DNA from: Parasphingorhabdus marina DSM 22363 | Lineage (GTDB): Bacteria; Pseudomonadota; Alphaproteobacteria; Sphingomonadales; Sphingomonadaceae | Direction: 5' to 3' | DNA: 64,000 nt | NCBI RefSeq assembly: GCF_900128895.1 | Contig: NZ_FSQW01000001.1 | Span: 1,240,001-1,304,000, forward strand | Shown here: piece after piece, positions 47,048-55,815 of the stretch | How the letters are laid out: each line of letters opens with the position of its first letter | How positions within the stretch are numbered: the stretch's first letter is position 1 | Position numbers and translations under genes: made by a program | Notes under the pieces: model-generated | Seen by the model: only the letters and a program-made list of their open reading frames with translations | What the model was told of the DNA's origin: nothing | Database searches by the model: none

Positions 47048-48829
47048 ATGATCGCCAAATGGGTCGGACGATTTCCAGTCTTCTGGATCTGGCTAGCGGT
47101 TTGCACCGTACTTGTTCTGGTGTCCTGGGGGCAGATCCAGACCGGGATTGGCTGGGGCCCCGATGACCAGCTGCGTCAGGTCCAGTTGCGTGACTGGCTC
47201 GCCGGGCAAAGCTGGTTTGACACGACCCAGTACCGAATCGGTGAACCGGACAGCCAGCCAATGCACTGGCCGCGCTGGAATGAAGTTCCTCTGGCACTTG
47301 TCATCCTGCTTTTGTCTCCTGTGCTGGGCACAGGCACGGGAGAAACCGTTGCGATGACCGCGGTTCCCTTGATCGCACTTGGCCTCGCCATTTGGCTTGT
47401 TGCGAAAATTTCCAGCCAGCTGTTTGACCGCCCGGTTGCGCTCCTGGCGGCTGCTCTGACCGCCACTGCGGTACCGGTGGTGATGCAATTGCGTCCAATG
47501 CGGATCGATCATCACGGATGGCAGATCGTCATGGCACTTCTGGTGCTGTGGACGATGTTCTGGCCGGACCGGCGACGCGGCGGTATCGCGATGGGGGCAG
47601 CGCTAGCCCTGTGGCTGTCCATCTCCCTGGAAGGCCTGCCGCTGTCGGTGGCCTTTGTCGCCTTGCTTGCCTGGCGCTGGGTCATTTCGCTCGATGAAGG
47701 CAAGCGGTTGTTCTGGACGCTCCTGTCCTTTCTGGTGACAAGCGGCGGTCTCTTTCTCGCCAGCCAGGGATTTATATCCACCATCGTCAACTATTGTGAT
47801 GCCGTTTCACCGGGACATTTGGTGGCTTGTCTGGCGGGCGGAGCGATTGTCCTGCCGGCTATTCATCTTGCACCTCAGGCGGTTGCAGCACGCGTGATTG
47901 CATTGGGACTGGCAGGAGCGGCGGCGCTTGGGGTGTTCTATCTCAGTGCACCGCAATGCACTACAGGCGCCTTTTCCAGCCTCGACCCATTGGTCCGCGA
48001 CTACTGGCTGGTCAGTGTGCGCGAAGGCCTGCCCATCTGGGTCCAGCCGTGGAAAACCTCCATGACTCTCTTGGGCGGGGCCATTCTGGTCGGGCTGCTG
48101 AGCCTGGTCTACATTGCCCTGCGCCGGCGCAGGGAGTTTGATCAGGAAAAGCTGATTTTGCTGGCCTATGCGTTTCTCTGGGCACTGGCTGTTTCGCTGC
48201 TGGTCCAGCGAGCATCCGCCGTGGCCGCGGCCTATGCACTGCCGTTCATGGCCTGGGCGGTACATCAGGCCTTTGTTGCCGCGCGGAAGGTCCGGAGCCC
48301 GCTCGTCCGGATACTCGCCACCGCCTCGGTCGTGTTCCTGATCATGCCCGGCCCCTTGGCGATTTCCGTCATCAACAGTTTCGGTAACGAACCGGCATCG
48401 GACGGTGCTGAGGCTTCCGGAACAACTCCACTTTGCGATTCTGCGGAATCGCTGGCGAGACTGTCCATTTTGCCGCGTTCCAATATCGTGGCGCCCTTTG
48501 ACTTCGGTCCCGAGATCTTGCTGCTCACCGATCACAATGTGCTGGCCACGAGCCATCATCGTAACAGCTCCGCCATGTCAGACCAGATTCGTCTCTTCAT
48601 TTCGACTCCGGCGGAGGCCCGCACAATCCTGGAGTCTCGCTCCATCGGCTATATCGTCACCTGTCCCGACGAGGATGAATTGCAGATCTACCGGGAAAGG
48701 AACCCGGAAAGTTTCGTGGCGGACCTGTTGTCAGACAAGTCACCCGACTGGCTCCACCCCGTCCATATCCGGGACAGTCAGCTGCAAGTCTGGCGGATCG
48801 TGCGGAAAGAGCTACGTAACGACCCGTAA
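47048..48829 (+). CDS. GT-C-fold membrane glycosyltransferase, STT3/AglB-like
   Basis: A 593-residue protein with about 11-13 membrane helices followed by a periplasmic C-terminal domain of about 140 residues. The first periplasmic loop contains GPDDQLRQVQLRDW with paired Asp, and a later loop has MRIDHHGWQIV. The order of acidic loop then Asp-His-His loop resembles STT3/AglB oligosaccharyltransferases, although a WWDYG motif is not visible. It may transfer a lipid-linked sugar to protein or glycan. The ATG at 47048 lies two bases after the upstream stop. It is the last gene of the operon. The assignment to STT3 specifically is tentative. Confidence 0.72.
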   Translation: MIAKWVGRFPVFWIWLAVCTVLVLVSWGQIQTGIGWGPDDQLRQVQLRDWLAGQSWFDTTQYRIGEPDSQPMHWPRWNEVPLALVILLLSPVLGTGTGETVAMTAVPLIALGLAIWLVAKISSQLFDRPVALLAAALTATAVPVVMQLRPMRIDHHGWQIVMALLVLWTMFWPDRRRGGIAMGAALALWLSISLEGLPLSVAFVALLAWRWVISLDEGKRLFWTLLSFLVTSGGLFLASQGFISTIVNYCDAVSPGHLVACLAGGAIVLPAIHLAPQAVAARVIALGLAGAAALGVFYLSAPQCTTGAFSSLDPLVRDYWLVSVREGLPIWVQPWKTSMTLLGGAILVGLLSLVYIALRRRREFDQEKLILLAYAFLWALAVSLLVQRASAVAAAYALPFMAWAVHQAFVAARKVRSPLVRILATASVVFLIMPGPLAISVINSFGNEPASDGAEASGTTPLCDSAESLARLSILPRSNIVAPFDFGPEILLLTDHNVLATSHHRNSSAMSDQIRLFISTPAEARTILESRSIGYIVTCPDEDELQIYRERNPESFVADLLSDKSPDWLHPVHIRDSQLQVWRIVRKELRNDP

Positions 48830-48879
48830 AATATGTTAGCTCTTCTTCGGGGTGCAAAACGAACAGACTCTGGGAGGAG

Positions 48880-49257
48880 ATGATGGCTGGGATAACCGGA
48901 CTGGGCGGCGTATTTCACATGGTGAAGGACCCCGCTGCCACACGCAAATGGTACAAGGAATATCTGGGACTGGACGGGGAATATGGCCCGATGCTGAACT
49001 GGTCCGAGGAGAAGGGGGAAAAGCCCTATAGCCTGATCAGTCATTTTGACGAAGACAGTGATTATCTGGCCCCAAGCGAGGCGAAGTTCATGATCAACCT
49101 GCGGGTGGATGATCTCGATGCCTATGTCGATGAGCTGCGCAAGAAAGGCCTCGAAATTCTCGGCCATGTCGACGAAGGATACGGGAAATTTGCCTGGATT
49201 CTGGACTGTGACGGCGTGAAGCTGGAATTCTGGCAGCAGGTGGAAGCGCCGGAATGA
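48880..49257 (+). CDS. VOC-superfamily protein (glyoxalase-like)
   Basis: A 125-residue protein with the VOC fold: GITGLGGVFHMVKDPAATRKWYKEYLGLDGEYGP in the first half, MINLRVDDLDAYVDELRKKGLEILGHVDEGYGKFAWILDCDGVKLEFWQ in the second. His and Glu residues at the usual metal positions are present. Glyoxalase-like or dioxygenase-like activity is possible but unknown. A strong GGGAGGAG lies before two adjacent ATG codons (48880 and 48883). It is followed convergently by msrB. Confidence 0.88.
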   Translation: MMAGITGLGGVFHMVKDPAATRKWYKEYLGLDGEYGPMLNWSEEKGEKPYSLISHFDEDSDYLAPSEAKFMINLRVDDLDAYVDELRKKGLEILGHVDEGYGKFAWILDCDGVKLEFWQQVEAPE

Positions 49258-49266
49258 GGCAACCGG

Positions 49267-49770
49267 TCAGGCGGGGATGAACCTCAGCGCCAGTCCGTTG
49301 ATGCAATGGCGTTTGCCGGTGGGCTTCGGACCATCGTTAAAAATATGCCCCTGATGTCCACCACAGCGGCCGCAATGCACTTCCGTGCGGGGATATCCGA
49401 GCTTGAAGTCTGTGGACGTGCCAACCCGGCCTTCGATTGCCGCCCAGAAACTGGGCCAGCCTGTACCGCTGTCATATTTTGTTTCCGAGCGGTAGAGACC
49501 GAGATTGCAACCGGCACAGGCATAGACGCCCTTGCGTTTCTCGTCATTGAGCGGGCTGGAATAAGGGCGTTCCGTCCCCTCCTGTCGCAATATTCGATAG
49601 CGTGCCGGTCCGAGCCGTTTCTTCCACTCTGCTGATGTGCGGGTAATCCTGAACTTGCCTTTGGCCTGCGCCTTGCCGCTCATGACATTGCCCATGCCCG
49701 TCAGACTGGCCAGTCCGACGCCGCCTGCGCCAATCAGCCCTGCGGCCAACAGTTTTCGACGGTTCAACAT
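49267..49770 (-). CDS. msrB: Peptide-methionine (R)-S-oxide reductase MsrB, Tat-exported
   Basis: A 167-residue exported MsrB that repairs oxidised methionine. The signal peptide NRRKLLAAGLIGAGGVGLASL has a twin Arg and hydrophobic core, suggesting the Tat pathway. The catalytic domain has two zinc-holding Cys pairs (YACAGCNLGLY and VHCGRCGGHQGH), WPSFWAAIEG, and the catalytic Cys in KRHCINGLALRF. The second, resolving Cys is not evident in the usual place. The gene follows a P450 gene on the same strand, with an inverted repeat immediately upstream. Confidence 0.93.
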   Translation of the reverse strand: MLNRRKLLAAGLIGAGGVGLASLTGMGNVMSGKAQAKGKFRITRTSAEWKKRLGPARYRILRQEGTERPYSSPLNDEKRKGVYACAGCNLGLYRSETKYDSGTGWPSFWAAIEGRVGTSTDFKLGYPRTEVHCGRCGGHQGHIFNDGPKPTGKRHCINGLALRFIPA

Positions 49771-49793
49771 GTTCCGGCCATCCTTTCTGCTCT

Positions 49794-49815
49794 TTCTCCC
49801 GGATATTCGGGAGAA
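49794..49815. promoter_or_regulatory. 22-bp near-perfect palindrome upstream of msrB
   Basis: TTCTCCCG (49794-49801) and CGGGAGAA (49808-49815) are perfect arms around GATATT; the central six bases pair at four positions. The palindrome lies 23 bases upstream of the msrB start codon. A T run after it is lacking, so it is a better candidate operator than terminator. It would also fold as an RNA hairpin. Confidence 0.55.
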
Positions 49816-49856
49816 TTCGCTGAATGGTTACAATATGGGAGCTGAACCGGCTGCGA

Positions 49857-51173
49857 TCAATATTTGGACAGTTCGACCTCAAGTTCGCGGAAGCCGTGAA
49901 CGAAGCAGGCATGGACGCGGCGCATCTTGCCGGTCGGGTTGACCTGCATCCGGCGCTTGTGCATTTCTTCCAGCAATATCCGGATCTGCAGCTCGGCCAG
50001 TCGCGCGCCTACGCAGCGGTGGATACCGTATCCGAAGGCGAGATGCCGACGCGCATTTTCCCGGTCCACGATGATCTTGTCGGCTTCCGGGAACACGTCT
50101 TCGTCGCGATTGGCGGAAATGTACCACATCACGACCTTGTCACCCTTTTTGATCTGATGTCCAAACAGATCATGGTCCTCAAGCGCCGTGCGCCGCATGT
50201 GGGCCAGCGGAGTCTGCCAGCGGATCAGTTCCTGGACAGCATTGGGAATCAGGTCGGGATTTTGCTGCAGTTTTTCACGCTCCTCGGGGAACTGGCTCAG
50301 CCCGTAAGCAACACCCGACATGGTGTTGCGGGTCGTGTCATTGCCGCCAACGATCAGCAGGACCAGATTGCCCATGAATTCCATCGGGTCCATGTCGCGC
50401 ATGGCTTCGCTGTGGATCATCATCGAAATGAGGTCTGGCGTCGGCTCGTCATTTACACGTTCGTTCCAGAGCTGCTGGAAATAGGCACCCATTTCATAGA
50501 GGATCTGACGGCGCTGTTCGGTGAGATCTTCCGCCACCGACAATTCGACATCACCGGCCCAGTCGGACCAGTAGGTCAGCAGCCGGCGGTCCTCCCAGGG
50601 GAAACCGAACAGGATCGCGAGCATGCCGGTGGTGAGTTCGATCGAGACCTTGTCGACCCAGTCAAAAGGCTTGTCCCAGGGCAGGCCATCAAGCACTTCC
50701 GCAGTGCGCTGGCGAATCTCGGCCTCCATCCGCTGCATTTCGGTCGGTGTGAAGGCCGGAGCGACAGTGCGGCGCTGGCCGGTATGCTTCGGCCGGTCCA
50801 TGGCGATGAACATGGGCAGCTGAAAATCCGAATCATCAAATTCCGGTTCGGCGATGGTGATCCCGCCATGCTCCACATCCGATGAATAAATGTCCGGCAA
50901 GGCCTCGACATGCTGAATCGGCTTGTAGGTGGTAATGTTCCAGTAGTCGCCATGAACACCACCCTCGACCTTGTTGATCGGGGCCTGCTCGCGCATTTCG
51001 GCAAACGGCTTGCGCCACAGATCCTTGCTGTACAGCTCTGCCCGGCTGACGTCCCACGGATTGGCATCTTCGTCGGAAATCGGCGGATTGCGCTTGTACC
51101 AGGCCTCGAGCGCCTCGTCGGCGGTCGGGCTGGTGGTCAGATTGTTCAAATCAATTACGGGGACGGATGCCAT
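49857..51173 (-). CDS. Cytochrome P450, CYP153-like
   Basis: A 438-residue soluble P450. The I-helix reads LLIVGGNDTTRNTMSGVAYGL, with the oxygen-activating Asp-Thr pair. ExxR is in AVQELIRWQTPLAHMRRTA. The heme loop, HLAFGYGIHRCVGARLAELQIRILLEEM, carries the ligand Cys. The GGNDTTRN segment and the closing AELQIRILLEE stretch are typical of CYP153 alkane/terpene hydroxylases found in sphingomonads, but related subfamilies are possible. No ferredoxin or reductase gene is adjacent. It has an inverted repeat 67 bases upstream. Confidence 0.9.
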   Translation of the reverse strand: MASVPVIDLNNLTTSPTADEALEAWYKRNPPISDEDANPWDVSRAELYSKDLWRKPFAEMREQAPINKVEGGVHGDYWNITTYKPIQHVEALPDIYSSDVEHGGITIAEPEFDDSDFQLPMFIAMDRPKHTGQRRTVAPAFTPTEMQRMEAEIRQRTAEVLDGLPWDKPFDWVDKVSIELTTGMLAILFGFPWEDRRLLTYWSDWAGDVELSVAEDLTEQRRQILYEMGAYFQQLWNERVNDEPTPDLISMMIHSEAMRDMDPMEFMGNLVLLIVGGNDTTRNTMSGVAYGLSQFPEEREKLQQNPDLIPNAVQELIRWQTPLAHMRRTALEDHDLFGHQIKKGDKVVMWYISANRDEDVFPEADKIIVDRENARRHLAFGYGIHRCVGARLAELQIRILLEEMHKRRMQVNPTGKMRRVHACFVHGFRELEVELSKY

Positions 51174-51239
51174 GGTCTCTCTCCTGCCGCTGCCGTTAGG
51201 GCAATCGGTTGCGTTTCAAAACCCGATCAGTCTCTATTT

Positions 51240-51257
51240 ATTGACAGCAATGTCAAT
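51240..51257. promoter_or_regulatory. 18-bp inverted repeat upstream of the P450 gene
   Basis: ATTGACA-GCAA-TGTCAAT is perfectly symmetrical over seven-base arms. Its spacing differs from an FNR box and is typical of TetR-family operators. It lies 66 bases upstream of the P450 start codon, between the P450 gene and the ABC permease gene. No TetR gene is adjacent. Confidence 0.55.
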
Positions 51258-51282
51258 GAATTTTCTGCAAACGGGGCGGACT

Positions 51283-52491
51283 CTACCGTTTGAAGGCGAG
51301 GAGAGTGGCGAGCAAGCCTTTCTTCACGACGCTATTTCCGGATTTCATGACATTGCGCCGGAACAGTATCACGCTGAAGCGGATGATGATCAGGGTGAAC
51401 ATGGCTTGCCAGACCAGAGCCACCCCATGCTGCCAGAGATTGTCCATTTGCGCCGCGCGGGCAATCATGGCGAAAGGTGAACTGAACGGGATCAGAACAG
51501 CGGCCCACTCGACGGGCTCTCCCAGTTTGGTAACCGAGAATGCCGCCAGAAAGAAGACCAGCAGCTGTCCCATTGTGACCGGCATGGACAGGGTCTGCAC
51601 CTCCCGGACCGTTGCCGCCATCGCACCGATGCCGAGGAATAGAGATCCCAGCAACAGGTAGGCCATGGAGAAATAAAGGATCATCAACACACAGAATATC
51701 GGCCATCCTACGGCCGGAACCGGGAGGTTCGGCAGCCCCGAAGTGGCAAGGGTCAGTCCAACAAACCCAAGGGTTGCCCAGACGGTGATCCCGACAATAG
51801 CCATCCCGAGCATGGCAAACAGCTTGCCGAGGAAGATCGCATCCATCGGAATCGCCGCCGCGAGAATTTCGATGATCTTGTTGGTTTTTTCTTCGACCAG
51901 ATTGGACAGGACCATGCCCGCCAATATCATGGTCAGGAGGATCAGGATCACCTGACCACCTTGCGCCACAACAAGCCGGTTGCGTTTGGTCGCGCTACCT
52001 GTGGATGCCACCGCTTGTGCTTGCACTTGCACAGGCTCCGAACGGGACAGCGCGGTTTCGGACAAAAGTGCCATTCTCCCCTGCCAGCGCTGGATGTCCC
52101 TTGCTGATCCGGTCAGACGGGGCGTTTCCAGACTCCCCGATAATATTGCCGTCAACGGTCGCGCCGCCTTGTCCAGTTGATCGGCAATATCCGGATCATT
52201 GGGGTCGACACCATCCAGCCGGATCAGTTCGGGTACGCCATTTTCGCCGAGATTGGTGACCAGCTTTTCACGCGCCGCGAGGATCGCAGCGCTGTCGGCT
52301 GCGTCCAGGGCCACTCCGATGATCGGGCGGTCAATATCCTCATTGACCTGTTTGCCAAGACCGCTGGCGGCTATTGCGATGATCAGGGGAAACAACGGTC
52401 CCGCCAGGAAAATGATAAAGGATTTCGAGAAGATGATCGCCGTGAAATCACGCCTGGCGATCACGAAGGCCGCGCGAATGGTTTCCTTCAT
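51283..52491 (-). CDS. ABC-2 type export permease (NatB-like)
   Basis: A 402-residue permease. One helix lies at the start (FSKSFIIFLAGPLFPLIIAI), then a soluble extracytoplasmic region of about 130 residues, and about five helices in the second half. VVAQGGQVILILLTMILAGMVLSNLVEEKTNKIIEILAAAIPMDAIFLGKLFAM is the conserved ABC-2 export permease segment. With the ATPase gene it forms a NatAB-like exporter; the substrate (sodium, drugs or lipids) is unknown. Its start overlaps the ATPase stop by four bases (52488-52491). Confidence 0.9.
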   Translation of the reverse strand: MKETIRAAFVIARRDFTAIIFSKSFIIFLAGPLFPLIIAIAASGLGKQVNEDIDRPIIGVALDAADSAAILAAREKLVTNLGENGVPELIRLDGVDPNDPDIADQLDKAARPLTAILSGSLETPRLTGSARDIQRWQGRMALLSETALSRSEPVQVQAQAVASTGSATKRNRLVVAQGGQVILILLTMILAGMVLSNLVEEKTNKIIEILAAAIPMDAIFLGKLFAMLGMAIVGITVWATLGFVGLTLATSGLPNLPVPAVGWPIFCVLMILYFSMAYLLLGSLFLGIGAMAATVREVQTLSMPVTMGQLLVFFLAAFSVTKLGEPVEWAAVLIPFSSPFAMIARAAQMDNLWQHGVALVWQAMFTLIIIRFSVILFRRNVMKSGNSVVKKGLLATLLAFKR

Positions 52492-53450
52492 GCCGCTTCC
52501 TCCGTCTGGTCCCGCGCTGCATCCTCTTCCATTTTTTTGGCGACGGCTTCCCCGGCGATCGACACAAAGGCATCATGCAGACCGGGACGTTCGATCGACA
52601 GGGACTGTATTCCGGCATCCCCTTCGATAAGCGCGCGAAGCAAAGGCTCCACACCGCTTTCCGGGAGCGTGAAATGCCAGTTATGGCCGAGAGGCTGGCA
52701 CTCTGCGGGAATCGCCGAGCGCCAGGGGCCGTCCAGATTACGAGTTTCCAGATGGACCTGTGGGCGTAACCGGTCACGGGCAGTTGATACTTTGCCCATG
52801 AACGGGATCTTGCCATGGGCCACAATGGCGATCTCTTCACATAACCGTTCGGCATGGGCGATGACATGGGTGGAAAAAATGACCGTGACGCCCTTGTCCG
52901 CCTGGGCGCGAATGAGCCGCTCCAGTTTGCCCTGGTTCAGCGCATCCAGTCCGGAAAAGGGTTCGTCAAGAATGATCAGTTCGGGCTCGTGCACAATGGT
53001 ACCCAGGAGCTGGACCGTTTGTGCCATGCCCTTGGACAGCTGCCGGATCTGCTTGTCTGCTGCATCGCCCAGTCCGTGATCTTCCATCATCTGGCGACCG
53101 CGTTCGCGCCCTTCGGCCAGTGGCAGTCCACGCAGGGCACCCATGAAGGCAATTGCGTCATATGCCTTCATGGACTGGTACAGGCCGCGTTCTTCCGGCA
53201 GATAACCGACCTTGTGGGCCCGAGAAATCGGATCGGGCGATCCCAGCAGGAATCGTTCGCCTTCGTCCGGGTCGATAATCCCGAGCAACATCCGCAGGGT
53301 TGTCGTCTTGCCAGCGCCATTGGGGCCCAGGATTCCGAATATGCTGCCGCGCGAAATGCTCAGATCAATGCCGTCGACAGCTACATCGCCGTCAAAACGC
53401 TTGACGATATTTCGGGCTTCAACAGCAATTTCCGGTGGAACAAAAGTCAT
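52488..53450 (-). CDS. ABC transporter ATP-binding protein (NatA-like)
   Basis: A 320-residue ATPase. Walker A is LGPNGAGKTTTLRML, the signature is IRQLSKGMAQTVQL, Walker B is LIILDEPFSGLDALNQGKLE and the switch His is in VIFSTHVIAHAE. A C-terminal extension of about 90 residues, including an acidic end, is typical of NatA/DrrA-like subunits. It pairs with the permease encoded directly downstream. The gene is divergent from queG with 44 bases between the start codons. Confidence 0.93.
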   Translation of the reverse strand: MTFVPPEIAVEARNIVKRFDGDVAVDGIDLSISRGSIFGILGPNGAGKTTTLRMLLGIIDPDEGERFLLGSPDPISRAHKVGYLPEERGLYQSMKAYDAIAFMGALRGLPLAEGRERGRQMMEDHGLGDAADKQIRQLSKGMAQTVQLLGTIVHEPELIILDEPFSGLDALNQGKLERLIRAQADKGVTVIFSTHVIAHAERLCEEIAIVAHGKIPFMGKVSTARDRLRPQVHLETRNLDGPWRSAIPAECQPLGHNWHFTLPESGVEPLLRALIEGDAGIQSLSIERPGLHDAFVSIAGEAVAKKMEEDAARDQTEEAA

Positions 53451-53494
53451 TTACGGCTTTCATATGGCGACTGACTGACAGATAGTGTGCACCT

Positions 53495-54619
53495 ATGGCC
53501 AATGACAAGTTAAGATTGACCCAAGATCTGGAAAGAAGGGCGAGAGAGGAAGGTTTCGCCGCTTTTGGCATCGCCCCAGCGGATCTGGCACCGGAGGCCG
53601 GAAAACGATTGCAGACATGGCTGGCCGAGGGCTGTCATGGCGACATGATCTGGATGGCAGATCGGGCCGGGCAGCGCGCAAGCCCGACCGCGCTATGGCC
53701 TGACACCCGTTCGGTCATCATGCTCGGCATGAGCTATGCACCTGACCGGGATCCATTCGCGCTGGAGCATGTCCGGGATCACGGTCGTATATCGGTCTAT
53801 GCGCAGGGCAAGGATTATCATGATATCGTCAAGCGGGCACTGAAGCGCCTGGCCCGCTGGCTGGTCGACCGGAGCAATTGCGAGGTCAAGGTCTTCGTGG
53901 ACACTGCCCCGGTTATGGAAAAGCCGCTGGCAGAAGCCGCCGGTCTGGGCTGGCAGGGCAAACATACCAACCTCGTCAGCCGGGACCATGGCAGCTGGCT
54001 GTTTCTCGGTGCCATTTACACTACGCTGGACCTGGAGCATTCTCTGGCAGGGCAGGACCGCTGTGGCAGCTGCAGCGCCTGTCAGGATATCTGTCCCACC
54101 AATGCCTTTCCAGCGCCCTACAAGCTGGATGCACGCGCCTGTATTTCCTACCTGACGATTGAGAACAAGGGACCGATACCAATCGAATTCCGGACGGCGA
54201 TTGGCAACCATATCTATGGCTGCGACGACTGCCTGGCGGTGTGTCCCTGGAACAAGTTCGCATCGGCCGCTGCAAGCCAGAAAGCGTTCCTGCCCCGCGC
54301 GGAACTGGCTGCACCGGCCTTGTCCGATCTGCTCGATATGGATGATGCCGGGTTTCGCCAGATCTTTTCCGGTTCGCCGATCAAGCGCACTGGGCGCAAC
54401 CGCATGGTACGCAATGCCCTGATTGCCGCCGGCAACAGTGCGGACAAAGGCCTTGTACGGGCGGTACGAAAACGACTGTATGACGATGAGCCGGTGGTTC
54501 GCGGCGCCGCCGTCTGGGCGCTTTCACAACTCGACAGTTCAGCCTTCGAGGAAGAGAAAGCCCGGCATGTCGATCGCGAAAGCGATGCCCATGTTCTTGA
54601 GGAATGGTCCCGGGACTAA
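53495..54619 (+). CDS. queG: Epoxyqueuosine reductase QueG
   Basis: A 374-residue enzyme that removes the epoxide oxygen in the last step of queuosine synthesis on tRNA, using a cobalamin and two [4Fe-4S] clusters. DRCGSCSACQDICPTNAFPAP and GCDDCLAVCPWNKFA supply the iron-sulfur cysteines. The N-terminal half matches the family (GFAAFGIAPADL, HGDMIWMADRAGQRASP, SVIMLGMSYAPDRDP). The C terminus is a HEAT-like repeat region (RAVRKRLYDDEPVVRGAAVWALSQL). Its stop overlaps the stop of a convergent lipoprotein gene. Confidence 0.96.
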   Translation: MANDKLRLTQDLERRAREEGFAAFGIAPADLAPEAGKRLQTWLAEGCHGDMIWMADRAGQRASPTALWPDTRSVIMLGMSYAPDRDPFALEHVRDHGRISVYAQGKDYHDIVKRALKRLARWLVDRSNCEVKVFVDTAPVMEKPLAEAAGLGWQGKHTNLVSRDHGSWLFLGAIYTTLDLEHSLAGQDRCGSCSACQDICPTNAFPAPYKLDARACISYLTIENKGPIPIEFRTAIGNHIYGCDDCLAVCPWNKFASAAASQKAFLPRAELAAPALSDLLDMDDAGFRQIFSGSPIKRTGRNRMVRNALIAAGNSADKGLVRAVRKRLYDDEPVVRGAAVWALSQLDSSAFEEEKARHVDRESDAHVLEEWSRD

Positions 54620-54981
54620 CGGGTGCGCAAGGCGTTGACGCAGGATACCCGGTCAACAACTGCTCCGTCACTGCGCCGGGTGTCGATATGGGTCACCCGG
54701 TTTTCTCCGCCATTTGGAGAAGGATAGAGATAGGCGTCGAGGATACAGGCCCCGCTCGAAAACTGCAGTTTTCGCGCCGGGGGCTCGGACACGTCCGCGC
54801 GTGGATTGCCGAACAGGCGCACCAGCTGTCGCGCGGTCTTGCCCATGACCAGATCGAGGCCGGCCACATCATTCAGAGCCGATTGCGCTGCTGTCGGCAA
54901 TGCCGGAGCCGGTGGAGGAATGGTTGAGGCGCACCCGGCGACGGCCGGCAACATGGCAAAAATGGCCAATTTGCGGATCAT
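54616..54981 (-). CDS. Small hypothetical lipoprotein
   Basis: A 121-residue protein with a lipoprotein signal (MIRKLAIFAMLPAVAGCAS). The mature part contains LDLVMGKTARQLVRLFGNPRADVSEPPARKLQFSSGACILDAYLYPS, which resembles the SmpA/OmlA-like BamE fold in places: the Gly-Lys-x-x-Leu, Phe-Gly-x-Pro and Tyr-rich strand pattern. A BamE-type role is only a suggestion. Its start overlaps the stop of the EI24 gene (ATGA), so the two are coupled. Confidence 0.68.
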   Translation of the reverse strand: MIRKLAIFAMLPAVAGCASTIPPPAPALPTAAQSALNDVAGLDLVMGKTARQLVRLFGNPRADVSEPPARKLQFSSGACILDAYLYPSPNGGENRVTHIDTRRSDGAVVDRVSCVNALRTR

Positions 54982-55670
54982 GGGGCGGTGGATTCCTGAC
55001 GCTGCATATGAACCATGTGTGTAGCCATAGCGGCTCCGATAACCGGCGCAAGAAAATTGACGAACGGGATGGCAAGCAGCAAGGCAGTGACCAGTCCGAG
55101 TCCGAAACGCGGAGCTTTGGACAAGGCCATCTCCTGACCACCAGTACCGGAATCCTGGGCATGGCGCGCCACGACCATGTCTTGCAGATCGCGGCCGATC
55201 AACAGGGCGTTGACCGCGAAAAAGACGACCGGCGTGCCGATCGCGGTGAACAACAAGAGGATATAGACCGGCAAGGCGAGGATATTATAGCCGAGGGCGC
55301 GTCCGGCAGATGCCAGCCCCATTTTCAGACCCGTGACATAACCGGGCGGCCGCGCGGAAACGGCCTTGTCCGGATAGTGCCGTGCCTCGACCGCATCGAC
55401 AACCATGTCGGAGAAGATGTTGAGAACGAACATCGCGATGACGCGAAACAGGAAAACGGCGGCAAATATTGCAATCACTGCCGCCGTGGCAGCGGCGGCC
55501 AGTCCGCCATCGCCCAGGTTCATCCAGGCAAATAACCAGGTGAGACCATACCAGACGCCCACCCCCAGTATCACCAGCAGCAACAGAGTAATGCCGACTA
55601 CTTTCAGCAACAGCATAAGGATCTTGCGATCATTTAACTGGCTGATCGACAAAAGCAGGGCATTGAGCAT
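54978..55670 (-). CDS. EI24-domain (CysZ-like) membrane protein
   Basis: A 230-residue inner-membrane protein with about six hydrophobic segments. The order of a long N-terminal helical pair, the DMVVDAVEARHYPD segment, GYNILALPVYILLLFTAIGTPVVFFAVNALLIGRDLQD and a late VTALLLAIPFVNFLAPVIGAAMATHMVH fits EI24/CysZ-family proteins. CysZ imports sulfate, but EI24 relatives in alphaproteobacteria are mostly uncharacterised. The gene is upstream of, and coupled to, the small lipoprotein gene. Confidence 0.82.
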   Translation of the reverse strand: MLNALLLSISQLNDRKILMLLLKVVGITLLLLVILGVGVWYGLTWLFAWMNLGDGGLAAAATAAVIAIFAAVFLFRVIAMFVLNIFSDMVVDAVEARHYPDKAVSARPPGYVTGLKMGLASAGRALGYNILALPVYILLLFTAIGTPVVFFAVNALLIGRDLQDMVVARHAQDSGTGGQEMALSKAPRFGLGLVTALLLAIPFVNFLAPVIGAAMATHMVHMQRQESTAP

Positions 55671-55815
55671 GGACCGACCATGTCACGGTTCTGGCGTCAG
55701 CGTCAATTCGATAAGGGCAAACTGGCCATCAGGGCCAAGACGGGATTCTGCTTGAAGCCGGGCGTCGATGCCCCTAACTGCCGATCCAGTTCGTTCGAGA
55801 TCAAAAGGATATTTC

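Noticed and set aside
45477-47297. Minus-strand open frame of 606 residues opposite the glycan operon
   Set aside because: It runs antisense to three coupled genes with clear family motifs. Such long shadows are expected in GC-rich DNA.
51240-51257. ATTGACA-GCAA-TGTCAAT as an anaerobox
   Set aside because: Read as TTGAC/GTCAA halves, the spacer is six bases, not four, so it does not fit FNR/FixK geometry. A TetR-type operator is more likely.
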